Positions 37,910 to 49,759 of a DNA stretch of 64,000 nucleotides are shown here, piece after piece. Source of the DNA: Populus alba (lineage: Eukaryota > Streptophyta > Magnoliopsida > Malpighiales > Salicaceae); assembly GCF_005239225.2 (NCBI RefSeq), contig NC_133295.1:5704001-5768000 (forward strand). The letters run 5' to 3'. The position numbers and the translations under genes were made by a program. The notes beneath the pieces are model-generated. The model ran no database searches. It worked only from the letters and a program-made list of their open reading frames with translations, and was not told where the DNA came from. Position 1 is the stretch's first letter. The number at the start of each line of letters is the position of its first letter.

Positions 37910-40424
37910 ATGACATGTTCAAGAGAAGCTCTTGTTAGCTTGTTCAACAATGTCTCAAGCTCCTCCTTCCTCCTCCTTCTCCTCCTCTACTTGTCCTCCA
38001 ACTTGCTTCTTAAGCTCATCAACTTCATTGGCAGCTATCCTATAATCCAAAGGTATCATGGCGGCGCCAGCCCCCCCCTCTCCCCCCCTCCCTCTTAACA
38101 ACAAAATATGTTCAGCTTTCTTTTTTCTTGTTTTGCAGAAACCGAAATGGATATGAATATAATTTCTCTGATGAAGATGAGGAAGAAGAAAATGAAACGT
38201 ATAGTAGGTACTACGTTCAGTCCATGGAAAAAGAAAACCTTGCAGCCGGCATAGTTCATGGTGGTGACCGTGAATCAGCACTTCAGTTTATGCCGCCCAA
38301 CAGCAGCACCCATTCAAATGTTGAAGATTTCATAAGCTCGCCAGAGGAACCCTTACTTGAAGACCAAGATGGTAGTTTTGCTGGTGAAGATATGCTTTCT
38401 GTTCTTGTCCCAGCAGGTTCAGAATCAGAACATGATGATCCAGATATGGTCGAAGAAGAGATGCCGACAAGTGACACAGATTCGTTTCATGATTCTGTCC
38501 CGAATCTACACGGACCCACCGCTCCGATCACCAAAGACTTGCGCAAAAGTGGTTTCATGGACAGGGACGAAATCTGTAGCGGTATTTGGCTATTTGCATC
38601 GCATATTCTTCTCTAAGAAAAGTTTGTTACATTAGCTACATGTTATACTTGCAATGCTTCCATTAGTCCTCATATTGCTTGGGATGTTTTTCTTGCAGAA
38701 GACTGCATTAATCAAGAAATTGAAAACAAAAGGACAGATACAAATTTCTCCGTTGATGAAAAGTTTCTGGTTTTTGCGCCAACCCGATTGGAATCAAGGA
38801 AACTTCAAGTTCAAGAAAAGGACGAGGAAGAAATATTTGGTGACTCGTGCACAGTGGGTTCAACTTCTAAGAGTTCCTCTGAATGGAGGAGCTCAATTAA
38901 GGATTCAGGAACTGAGGATCCATTCTCTTCTTCATCGCGAAGAAGTTGCCCCAGGTGGGAATCCTACACAGTATTCCAAAAATATGACGAAGAGATGGTG
39001 TTCCTAGATAGAATTAGTGCTCAAAAGCTTCAAGAAACAGGTAATTTTATTTTAGTACTTTGAAATGTCAATGTTCCTGCATTACAGATTTTGTCATAAT
39101 TCTTTCAGAAAACTAATTAATTTCAAATGAGATTCCTGTTTTCAGATTCTCTTAGGTCCATCCAAGTGAATCCAAGATCAATTTCAGATAGGATTGTTCA
39201 CAAGTTTTCGACTGTAAAAAAGAAGCCTTCAGACATCCGCCAAAACCCGTATCATGAATTGGAAGGTGCCTATGTAGCTCAAATTTGCTTAACATGGGAA
39301 GCACTTAATTGGAACTACAAGAACTTCGAACGTAAGAGATCTTCGCAACGCGACTTCGATCCTGGTTGTCCTGCGCATATTGCGCAACAGTTTCAGCAAT
39401 TCCAAGTCCTTTTGCAGAGATATGTCGAAAATGAGCCTTATGAGCAAGGCCGGAGACCTGAGGTTTATGCCAGAATGAGGCTTCTAGCACCGAAGTTGCT
39501 CCTGGTGCCAGAATATCGAGGTATGCATTAAACGAAAGCCCGATCCCCTGCATACATCTCATCATCTCAGGAAACAGAATAAAAAAAGAACAAAGATTAT
39601 TTGCCATTAGAGTAGGTTAGTTTCTTAATCCTTCAAAAGGATTAGAATTTGGGTTCATATCTTTCCCAAAGCACATTGGAAGGCTTGCTAGACCTTAGAT
39701 TATACAGGAAGAATATCCTTCTTGCATCCCATGAAAGTTCCGTAACCTAAACTACAACGAGATCTGAATTCAAGATTCACAGTCAAAATTTACATGTTTA
39801 TTTTTTTTGCCTAGATTTCTTAGTTTATTTTATTTTTTTTTATTTCAAGATTCTGAAGATGATCAGAAGGATGATGCTAACTTTGGCTCAAGAATTTCAT
39901 CAGCTGCATTTCTAATGATAATGGAAGATGGAATCCGAACATTCATGAATTTTCTCAAGGCTGATAAGGAGAAAACCTGCCAGAAACTTATGGCATTCTT
40001 TAGGCGAAATAGAAGGGATTCAGTGGATCCTCTTCTTCTTCAATTAATGAAGAAAGTTAATAAAAAAGTAAGCTTACATAATTCTGCTTCTCGCTCTCAT
40101 GTCATGGTATGCTATTAATTATGAGATTATTATTCTGAAACTAATCCATGAATGCTTTGACATACTGTATCTGTGCAGAAAAGGATCAAGCTTAAAGATC
40201 TTCGCCGCGTTCGCATTTGCATAAGGAAAAGAAAATTAACAGTGGAGGAAGAGATGGAGATCTTGATGGGACTAATAGACTTAAAACTCGTCTCTAGAGT
40301 ATTGAGAATGTCTGACATGAGTGAAGAACAACTGCATTGGTGCGAAGAAAAAATGAGCAAAGTGAGAGTACTGGATGGGAAACTTCAAAGAGATTCCTCG
40401 CCACTTTTTTTCCCTGCGCATTGA
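37910..40424 (+). CDS. DUF1666 family protein (also annotated 'ribosomal protein L34Ae')
   Basis: Six exons, 37910-38052, 38139-38581, 38699-39040, 39146-39520, 39850-40067 and 40179-40424, encode 588 aa with GT-AG introns. Residues about 17-42 form a very hydrophobic Ser/Leu stretch (SSSSFLLLLLLYLSS) that could be a membrane anchor or signal anchor. Residues 48-200 are acidic and low complexity. The plant-specific DUF1666 region runs from about residue 276 to the end: CPRWESYTVFQKYDEEM at 279-295, then AYVAQICLTWEALNWNYKNF, YVENEPYEQGRRPEVYARMR and a basic/acidic C-terminal helix region. The 'L34Ae' label in databases is a naming artefact as far as I can tell; there is no ribosomal L34 fold to see, and the function is unknown. 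An AATAAA at 40816-40821 could serve as the poly(A) signal. Confidence 0.9.
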
Positions 40425-40429
40425 CCCAC

Positions 40430-42700
40430 ACCAGTGTTGCTTGATGACTAGATCATGAATGTGTCGTCACTGCAAAAAAAACAAAAAAAAAAAACTTTAA
40501 GAAAAATGATCGTCGTAGGCACCCTCTTGTAGATACTGTAAAATAATGTACATGGAAGGGCGCCTCCAAATGAAAGTGACTACATGTGAGTGACATGGAT
40601 TTTGGAATCCAAGATAGAACAGTACAGAGACGTGTCTGCAGCAATTTGTGAGCTTTAAAAGTGAAAGACCAGAGGCAAAGCAAGGAACACGAAGATAGAG
40701 ACAGGTTTAGCTTTAGTTACTTTAGCTTTTTCATTAGGTTTTATCTACAAGGGATTTGAGCTGAATCAAAAGAAGAGAAGAGAAGAGCTTTTACACATGC
40801 ATAGAGTGAAGGAATAATAAAAAGCAGCACATGGTGCCCTCGAAGAATTGTCCACAGTTCTTGTTGCAGAAGGAAAAATAAGCGTTGTAGCTGGGCTAGC
40901 TATTATTAGATCAATTTATGGGTGACTTAATTCTGAGAGAGTATTGACTCAGAAGATATTATACAATACATTATTATCTGAGATGTGATGTGCATTTAGA
41001 AGATCTGATTGGTCAGCTCAGCTCAATCTGCTTTTCCATTGGCAACTTTCCTTGTTCCTTTGTATTAATTAGTCGTCCGTTTTGCAGAACTCCCACAGAG
41101 TAATAATTAACATTCATGTCCGAAAAATGTTGACCTCGTACGGTCTACGTTGACTAATTTAGGTCATCAGGTACAAATTGGTCCTTGACAATATCAGGCC
41201 ATGCACGTTTCCTCTTGCTTGGGAAACTTATGCCGGTTTCATCCATGCTTGAGCTAACACAAGATGCCAATCTGAAAACGACTGACAAGCTTAAAAAAAA
41301 AAAAAAAAAAACATGTGGATGAAATATAGCAAAAGCTAAATGATATAGGAAAATTAATATAAATTAAAAGATATTTTAATGTGAATTATAATAGTAATTT
41401 TATTTTTTATTTTTTTATGAGTAGATAAATGTTTCTTTAGTTTTTTTTCACAAGGGTATTCAGGTTATTTTAATTTTCAAGTACAATTAAATAATGCTAT
41501 TAGCCTCAGAAAAAAAATAAAAAAAAAGCTTTGTGTTTGCGGGTATTTTTGGTATTTTTATATTAGTATTTTGTATAATTAAAAGGATCACGAGGAGCGT
41601 TTTAATATTAGGACCATGAGGAGCGTTTTAATATTTTCTCGATATATTTTTTAATTTTTAATTGAAAAACTGCAGGCGTGTGTTCCTTGCACCTTAGCAA
41701 GTAGGCAGCGCTCGCGCCATTAATAAAACACGCTTCCCAATGGTCAAATTCTAAAATAAATATTTCTCAATTGGGTCATTTTTCTCAATATTTGTTAATG
41801 TATTTCACCTAATGCACATATTTTATGCTAAAAACAACAATGTTTTACAACAGATAAAGCTCATGTCATCAATATCAAATTTTATAAACTTAAATTGGTT
41901 TTCTTCCAAGTAATCCAAAATGATTAGTAACAAGTGGATTAACAAAATTGTTTATGAATCTATGCTAAGCATATAAACTTAAATTTATATATGTACAACC
42001 TTGACTCTTTTCCTCCACATGCATACGAATTCAAGTCTCAGGAGATCCTTTATTATTTTAGGGGATTTTCCTTGTTTTCAAGTCTTGTTTAGTTAAGGAT
42101 ACTATGGGTTTTTACTATAGTTTTTTCCAACCTTATAAGTTGAGATTTCTACTCAAATATGTCATGTTTAAGTACTAAAAAAATAAAAAGATTTGATGAA
42201 AATTCATGGCAAAGAGTTAAATTTGTCATGTAGAAGCTATTGACCTCTCATTGGATAAAAAAAACATTGATGAATTTACAACTCCTTCTTAGATGTGTTG
42301 TTAACTTAAATTTAGTGATAAACTTCATTAAAAAGGTGAGGTGGGACATTTAAAACATCTTAGTATTGTGAATAAATTATTCTATTAAATAGTTAGAGAT
42401 AATACTTGGAATTTAACTTGTTAAAGAGAGAACAAGTATCTTACAATCAAATAAGACATAGAATCTAGCTATATTACTGAAACCAAAGATTTAACATATG
42501 GGATTTCAAGCAATAAAACTCGATGGTGTTAACCTTGTTTCTAAGAACCAAAGGTATTGGAAAAGAACTTAGACCTAGAAATAACCTTATATCTAAAAAC
42601 CCTAAGAATGCTTATGATGCCACAAAGCCAGTTAATTTTCAATAAGTTAATGTACGATCTTTGTCCATGCAAAAAGAAAAAAAAAAAAAAAGAGGTTAAT
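40430..42700. other. DUF1666 3' flank and intergenic DNA
   Basis: The first ~400 bp is likely 3' UTR. An exact 18-bp direct repeat, GAGGAGCGTTTTAATATT, occurs at 41592 and 41618. The rest is AT-rich with no recognisable gene. Confidence 0.4.
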
Positions 42701-45700
42701 TTGCCATAAACAAACATAAAGAAAACTCACGTGTATTCTCCAACTTGCTGCTGAAATTTACATCTAAAAAAATATAATATAGTATCCTTTAACTAACCCT
42801 AATAAACTCCTTTTAGGTTGAGCATAAACTAGTAATCAACTAACATAAGTTCAATAATGAAATAAACTCATAAACAATGTCCAATAGGCAAGAACAAACT
42901 CAAATTAAAAGTAATTATTCAACATTAAATAAATAAATAAAATAGGATAATAAAAAATAAATTCTTCATAGCAAAATTCATTTATGTAGCCTGAATCTCT
43001 AAATTTCGCACATTCTTAACAGATTTTCAGTCCTAAATTCAAACACGTCATTCTTTCTTATATTGATGAAGTATTAGGCCTACCATATATGGTTGGAAAG
43101 CTTGAGATGACTTATTTTCATATCAACTTTAATCACATATAAATTTCATATGCAGTACCAGATATGTCTTAAACAGTACACAAAGATCTAGTTTGGTAGA
43201 TTCAATAAGATTTTTCTGGTAACTTTAACCCTCTGAAATAATATGTTCTCAAAATCCACTTGACCTAAACATTTACCAAAATATATTTTCATATGTTTAG
43301 TATCTCCCTGTCAAATTTAAGTTCATTTTGATTTATAGTTTGAGAGATATGCTTGATCTCGAAAAGCTGGTCAGCAAATATTTTAAGGCAAAATTCAAAC
43401 TTGACTTGGTATCAATGTGCTATATGACAAGTACCTACATATTAGTTCTAGGTATCCTTTATACCTCAGCTTATGAGAACAACTGTTTCATTTCATAAAG
43501 AAAAGAACATAATATGTATCAGTCTCTACAACTCTAATGGATATCTAGTATTTAAAAGAGCATCAACCATGAACATTTTAGGAACAATGTTATTATGCAA
43601 ATGAAATCTCATAATTATAACAACTTTATAATCTTCTTTATAAAACATTTTTCTCCCATGAAACTTTATCTTAACTCTAGTTTCATTAATCAAATATTAG
43701 ATTCATTAATATAATATTATATGAATATTAAAGATAAATTAAGCTTTTATTAATTATAAATATATATTTACATGAATATAATAATGTCATGTGTAACCAA
43801 CCGAGTGGTTACATGACATATTAAACTTACACAATGATTAAGGAAATGAATTATAAAATTAAATGATTAAAATGAAAAGTATATAACCAAGAAATTAAGT
43901 TTTGTTTGATTGGTCTTAAGATATTGATGTGGATAGCAAATAAGAATTTAGACATCCTAAGAATAATGGTTTTTACATAGGGTAATAATGTAATAAGAAT
44001 AACCATGATACATAGAAAGTTAAATGTGCATGAATGACATTAATTGATTGTGTTAAGTGATGATGAGACCATGTTAATGTTAGATCAATTGAGAGTTATG
44101 CTCAAAAAATTCTTATTACTTAAAAGCTAAAAGACTGAGAACTAAGGGACGAGAGTGATTGATATTTAGTAGTTGAAAGATAGATAACTAAGGAATGAAA
44201 GATGTTAATTTAGTTAATTATAATATAATGATATAAATACCAAATCGAAACTTAGATGTCCCAAAGATTTAAACTTATATGAGGAGTTATCAGGTAATAA
44301 GAATGATGATGATATGTGAAAATTAGAAATGCATGATTGGTATGACTTGGTTGTGCTAATTGATGATGTTGTGTTCATTAATAAAGAATTGATACTTATA
44401 TATGTGTAAGGGATGATAAACAACTTCCAATACATCTTATATAAATAATATTATGAGGAGAATTGGTTGTACTAAAAAGGGTAGGTTATTCCATATTGAA
44501 TAACCTATTAATGTTGAGTATGAATCATAATTAGTAAAATATTTTTTTGTTTTAGATAACCCAAGATCAGGGATAGTGAATGTTGAACCATGAAGATGGA
44601 ACGATTAACTTGAAGCTTGAATAATAAGTAGTTGATTGAAGTAATAAAATATACTTGAACTAGAAAGAGGGTTTTTTAACATTCATTAGATTAATAGACC
44701 AATAGTAAAAGGAAAGTATAAGCTATGATTTTTTAATAGAGTAATGAATCTAGAATAAAATAAAGCATATAATATACATATTAAATGGACTAATGAATTT
44801 TAAAAATTAAGAATGAATCATTGATTAATAAATCCATAATTTAGATTATCACATGAGAGACAATTATTGTTTTAAAATGAATGACAATACAACTGAATTG
44901 TAATGTGGGAATTATAGTTACCATAATGGCTCATAATTATATAAATGTGGCAATCTAGATCTAGTTATGAAAATGATGATGTGATTCTCCTTAAGAAAAA
45001 GTGATTTGAGAGAATAGAAATGTACTAATAAGATCTTGAAATGATCGAAATGTTAAAGAAATGGTAAGAGAACTACATCACTAAATTTAATAGGGAGAAT
45101 GAAAATGAAATATGCTAAATGCATAATTTAGATAAAAGTGACCAAAAAAGTATTGATAATGTGAAGTTTATTCAAGATACTTTTTTTTTAAAAAAAAATA
45201 CTAGTCTGGTTAATTATAAAATTGTTGATAAATTTAATAATTATATGTATTTGCAGGTATTACATGTTCAACATTGTAGTTCCAAAAATTATGAATCCTA
45301 TTTTCTTTTATCGTACTTAGGTATAAATTAATAAATTTATTGTATAATTTTATAAGTAGATTTAATCTATGTAATTGCACCAAATGAGTTATAGATTTTA
45401 TATAATAAAAAGAATAATTGATGTAAAGATGTGAAATTAGTTGAGTATTGTAGAAATCTTGAAATCCCAAATAAATTATTGGGTATAATGACTTGTATGA
45501 TATACTAGAAGTTACTTGTCAATTTAAGGTGGTGAACTATGATGTCTGGATTATAAGAGGTCATTGGAGGTATTACAAGGTATAATGTAAATTTTGGTAA
45601 AGTTCGTGCTTAATAGAAACTATGTTGAAATTTTGTTAAGAAAAAAGAAAAAAATGAAAGAAAAGGAATCCTTCATAGAATGAAAAATTATGAATGTATA

Positions 45701-45841
45701 ATGTACATTAGATTTGATATTGGAATTGATTTAAAATGTTTAAAAGTTCTTCAAAAAACAAAAAAACAAAAATAACCCTATTTTATACATACAAGTTGAC
45801 TAGAAGTGTCAAAGTTATATAGAGAATTCTAGGGCATTACA
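42700..45841 (-). repeat. old LTR-retrotransposon-like sequence
   Basis: Non-coding sequence with an internal degenerate duplication: the block around 43900-44080 recurs at about 44205-44385 (TAATAAGAAT anchors at 43991 and 44295, 304 bp apart). The right edge reads TAGGGCATTACA at 45830-45841, so on the minus strand it begins TGTAATGCCCTA, a common plant LTR start. An imperfect palindrome lies at 43784-43819. No matching second LTR was seen. Confidence 0.35.
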
Positions 45842-45916
45842 GCCAGACTAGAACATCTTTTTTTAAATCATGTAATTTTCAGTCTACAATGTTGTTAATT
45901 TGCTAGATACCCTTCC

Positions 45917-45917
<1 letters not shown>

Positions 45918-45957
<40 letters not shown>
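45918..45957. repeat. (AT)n microsatellite
   Basis: An uninterrupted AT dinucleotide run of just under 40 bp. Confidence 0.95.
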
Positions 45958-45959
<2 letters not shown>

Positions 45960-47590
45960 GGTATAAATAAAATTCAAAGTTTTTAACCTGGAATTTTGAA
46001 GTTGAGATCTTTAAATGACCTTTTCAAGGATCCAATATCGATTAGGTCTCTTATGTCTTTATTTTTTAAGGGACTAATATAGAGTTTTTCATGAATGGAT
46101 TTCTTTGATAAGTTTTCTTCTTTAAAAGACTAATATCAATTTTTTTGTGAAAAACAAGTATCTTGTTTAAGGGACTGACGGTAGAATACTCACAAATGGT
46201 TTAATCAATGAGTCTACTATTTTTAAAGATCGATGCTAAATTTTCCACAAAACAATTAGAAATAAAATCAAAATATAAATTGAAAATAAGCTAAAACAAT
46301 TAGGATAATTAAAGACAATAAAAAATATAAATTTATGAGAAAAACACATAGTAAATATAACATTTCATAAGAAAAGATGCAGCAAGGATGACATTACTCT
46401 TCACTTAGACATAACCTATTACCTGAATCTTTAAAATCAATGCTAATCTTTAGGATTCATAGTTTCTTCTAATTATTAGATGATAAATTCTATTTTTCAA
46501 TTCATTTTCCTTAATTTCTAGGAGTTTGAATCGACATCATAATGTGATAATTTGTGTCAATTTGAGAGGGTGATCTGGGAGGATTAGATAAACTCTAGGG
46601 CGGGTCATAAATGGGTGTGGGTATTTTTCTTCATGATGGAGAATTTTTTTTTCTCTCCATCTCATTTATATTCTTGTTCTTTTGAGACAAATCTTGATGA
46701 TTAACATCTTAGATAGGTTATTCTAAGTTAGTTAAAGTTTATAATTGAGATAACAATCAATTGGGTTAGAGGATGTAATATGCTTATTTGTGGTTTTTTT
46801 TTTTTTTTTTTTTTTCTGCTGTTGGGTTGCTGGTTATTTATTATTTGATGTATGCTTAGGTTTCCTTATTATTTTATATATCTATTTATAGATTATATTT
46901 TACCACTGCATATTGAATTTTTCAAAAAAAAAAAATAAATTCAAAGACTTATTTTATTTGTAGAAGAGCAGCCATACAACACCTAAGTTACAAGATTTAA
47001 AGCCGGTAAAATTAGTATAAAATTTTATTTTTAATTATTAAAATAATTTTTTTAAAATAAAAAATTAAATTAATCATCATCAATATAAGATGAAGAGAGT
47101 ATTTATTTTTTATAGTTCAGTACTGATTTTTATCGAAAAAATAATATATTAATATATTTTTTAAATAATTTTAGTAAAATGATATTAAAAATAAAACGAA
47201 TCTTCAAAAAGATTTTATTTTAATTATAGGATATTCTTAAAAAAAAAATACTATATACTAAATTATCCAAAACAGGCCCGACTTGAGTCTCGAGCCTGGC
47301 AAAGTATGGCAGCCACGAAAGGAAAAGAAATGGAGCAATAAAATAAAAGAAAACATGCGTACATGATCGTGTGTGGATTAGATATTCACCATCTTTTATC
47401 AGAAATCGAGAATAAAGCAAATTGTCTCTCAAGAATCTCCTCCGCAAAGAGATAAGGAAAAAAAAAAAAAAAAAAACCGAAAAAGCAACGACTAACAGCT
47501 TCACTCACAAAACCGACTCTACCTCATGACCACACACAAACCTAAGATCCCATTCCAATCTTGTCTTCCCACACGCTTCTGAGTCCTATC
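45960..47590. other. intergenic, upstream of the 164-aa protein gene
   Basis: AT-rich with homopolymer T and A runs (46793-46815 and 47458-47477). No gene supported. Confidence 0.4.
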
Positions 47591-47597
47591 TATTTCT

Positions 47598-47606
47598 GTA
47601 TATATA
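47598..47606 (+). promoter_or_regulatory. TATA box and pyrimidine patch of the 164-aa protein gene
   Basis: GTATATATACTC at about 47598 fits a plant TATA box and is followed at 47628-47665 by a long CTCTCT pyrimidine stretch, typical of a plant Y-patch near the transcription start. It lies about 450 bp before the start codon. A leader intron (donor near 47800, acceptor at 48013, TGTGCAG) is likely. Confidence 0.5.
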
Positions 47607-48055
47607 CTCAATCCACCCGATTTCTTTAATCTCTCTCTTTCTCTCCCTCTCGTTTATCTCTCCTTAAAAATCTAAGCTTTGATCCGTTCTCGCTCTCTGT
47701 CCCTCCCTTTGTCTTTCTATTCTTCCCCCTTGGATCTCTCCTCGCCTTTGTGGCAGCTGAGGTCTTTCTCTTGCTCCTTTTTCTTTCTCTCTCTTGATAA
47801 GGTTTTCTTTTTTCTTTTTGTTTCGTGGAATTGTATCATGTAATTTTGCAGATAAGTTTTTGGATAAAAAATACCTTTATGATTTAATCTGGTGATTTAA
47901 TCGGTGAGCCAGATTATGTTATGGCCTAAATTTTGAAGCTTTGTAACCTTTTTTTTTTGGGTTTCTTGTGAAGTTACAAGATCTTCATTTTTTTTCATAT
48001 ATGTTTGTGTGCAGGGGTTTGCTTTGGTGATTTGTTGATAAGTGAAAAGAGCGCC

Positions 48056-49246
48056 ATGGCAGGAGGATGTGAGGAGAGGGAGAGGAGGATGATGATGGTG
48101 GAGTCTGTGGTTTGCCCAAAGCCAAGGAAATTACTACTTTTAAATCCTTCTCTTTGTGAACAAATCAGACCTCTAAGATTGTCTGTCAAGTATGATTTCC
48201 TATTTGAACCCTTTTCTTGGAGTATGTATATTTTTTTCCCTTACTGTGAAAAGTTTTTGTCTTATTTTGTCTTGTATTCTTTTATGCAGTCACCATACGG
48301 AGATGGCAGATTCAAAAGCTCGGGCGGAGCTGCTTGACATAATTCTTACTAAGGTACATCACTTTTTCTTTCAGCAATTTTACTGGCTGATTTTCTTTAA
48401 AAGTTTTATTTGTGACTTTTTGCTTGTTTTGCTGGTTGCTAAACCTAAAAGGTTGGCAGTGCATAGGGTCATCCTTGTAGAGATCTACGTCTCTAAATAC
48501 TTAAACAATTTCTAATATTTTTTTTTGTTCTTCACTGCTGTATTTTGGATATAATTGGTGGTTACAAATTTCCAAACTCACTATTTTCTAAATACAACTT
48601 TTGTTTTTACTTGTTTTTGGTTGAGGTTAGTGTGTGCTTTTACTCAAGTATCAAAGAACTTTGCATTTTTTTGGTCTCATCGTGGTTCAAGTTTCTCATA
48701 TGCCAAGATGGTGTTGAGAATCTGTTATTCGTCACAGTTCCTGTATGAATTTCTTTGTGTTCATGGGTTAGATTTGTGAGCTTCCTACTGTCTACGCTTT
48801 CTTGAAGCAAATAATCAAGTCCTCATCATTTTCTCTACTAAATAATGTGGGGAGTGAATTTGTTTGAATCTTTTATTGTTTTCTGTCCCAAGAGAATTTA
48901 TAATTGCTTTGCATTTTCTGATTGAACTTATAGATCTGAATTATTGCAGGGAGGTAATGGTGGGGACAAACCTGGTTTCCAAGTGGCATCATCGCCACCA
49001 TTTTACTGTGGTTCGCCACCAAGCAGGGCATCAAACCCTGTAATCCAAGATGTGCAATTTGGCAATGAAAAAATAACCCCTCTATCTCCTGCACCACCAT
49101 CACCATCTACATCGTCATCATCGGCACGTAAAGGAGGAAGTTGTGTCCGAATGAAATTTGGGGACATGCCAGCTGTGGTGAGGATCGAAGGGTTTGATTG
49201 TCGCAGCAGAGATCAGCGAAACTGTAGCATCTCTGCCGTGGCTTGA
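48056..49246 (+). CDS. uncharacterised 164-aa plant protein
   Basis: Three exons, 48056-48189, 48290-48353 and 48950-49246, join in frame to encode 164 aa. I do not recognise a named domain. The N-terminus is charged with a run of Met (EERERRMMMVES) and contains a KPRKLLLLNPSLCEQIRPLR segment. The middle has DSKARAELLDIILTK, which looks helical. The C-terminal half has a motif I associate with a small family of unnamed plant proteins (PPFYCGSPPSRASNPVIQDV, then QF), followed by a Pro/Ser-rich linker and a closing VRMKFGDMPAVVRIEGFDC. No signal peptide or membrane segment is seen. The pyrimidine-rich leader and strong TATA suggest a well-expressed gene. An AATAAA at 49476-49481 fits as poly(A) signal. 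Function unknown. Confidence 0.82.
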
Positions 49247-49759
49247 ATATTGAATTAATGAAACCATTAATTGTAACAACTGCAGTGAATTTTTTATTAT
49301 ATGAGAGGGAGAGAGAGCTAATGGTAGTGATGTAGCTGTACTGCTGGTGTTTTTTGGTCAGTGTATATACAAGGTTAATGGGTGTTTTATGTTGAGGTTG
49401 TCATTGTTTTTCACTCTAATGGATATGTACATTGTAATGAAGTTGACGAGACAAAAATGTTTGAATTTTTGAAGGAATAAAAGAGGGAGATGCAACTGTG
49501 TCTCTGTGTATCTTTTGTTTATTGATAAAGAGGGAGAGAGGCTTTGTAAGGTTTCCATTGTAACATGGTGTCTGTCACTCTTATGTAATCCTTGTTTCTA
49601 ATTGTATCATCCCAAGGAGTAGATGAGGATTTGGTGCTTTGAAATCCTTTGTTCTCTATAAGTTTGTTTTCCAGTTTTAAACAAGACTTAAGCAACGTCC
49701 AAAAAAATTGAAAAGCAAAACAAAAGGACGAAAGGAAAACAGGGGACACCGGGGTCTAC

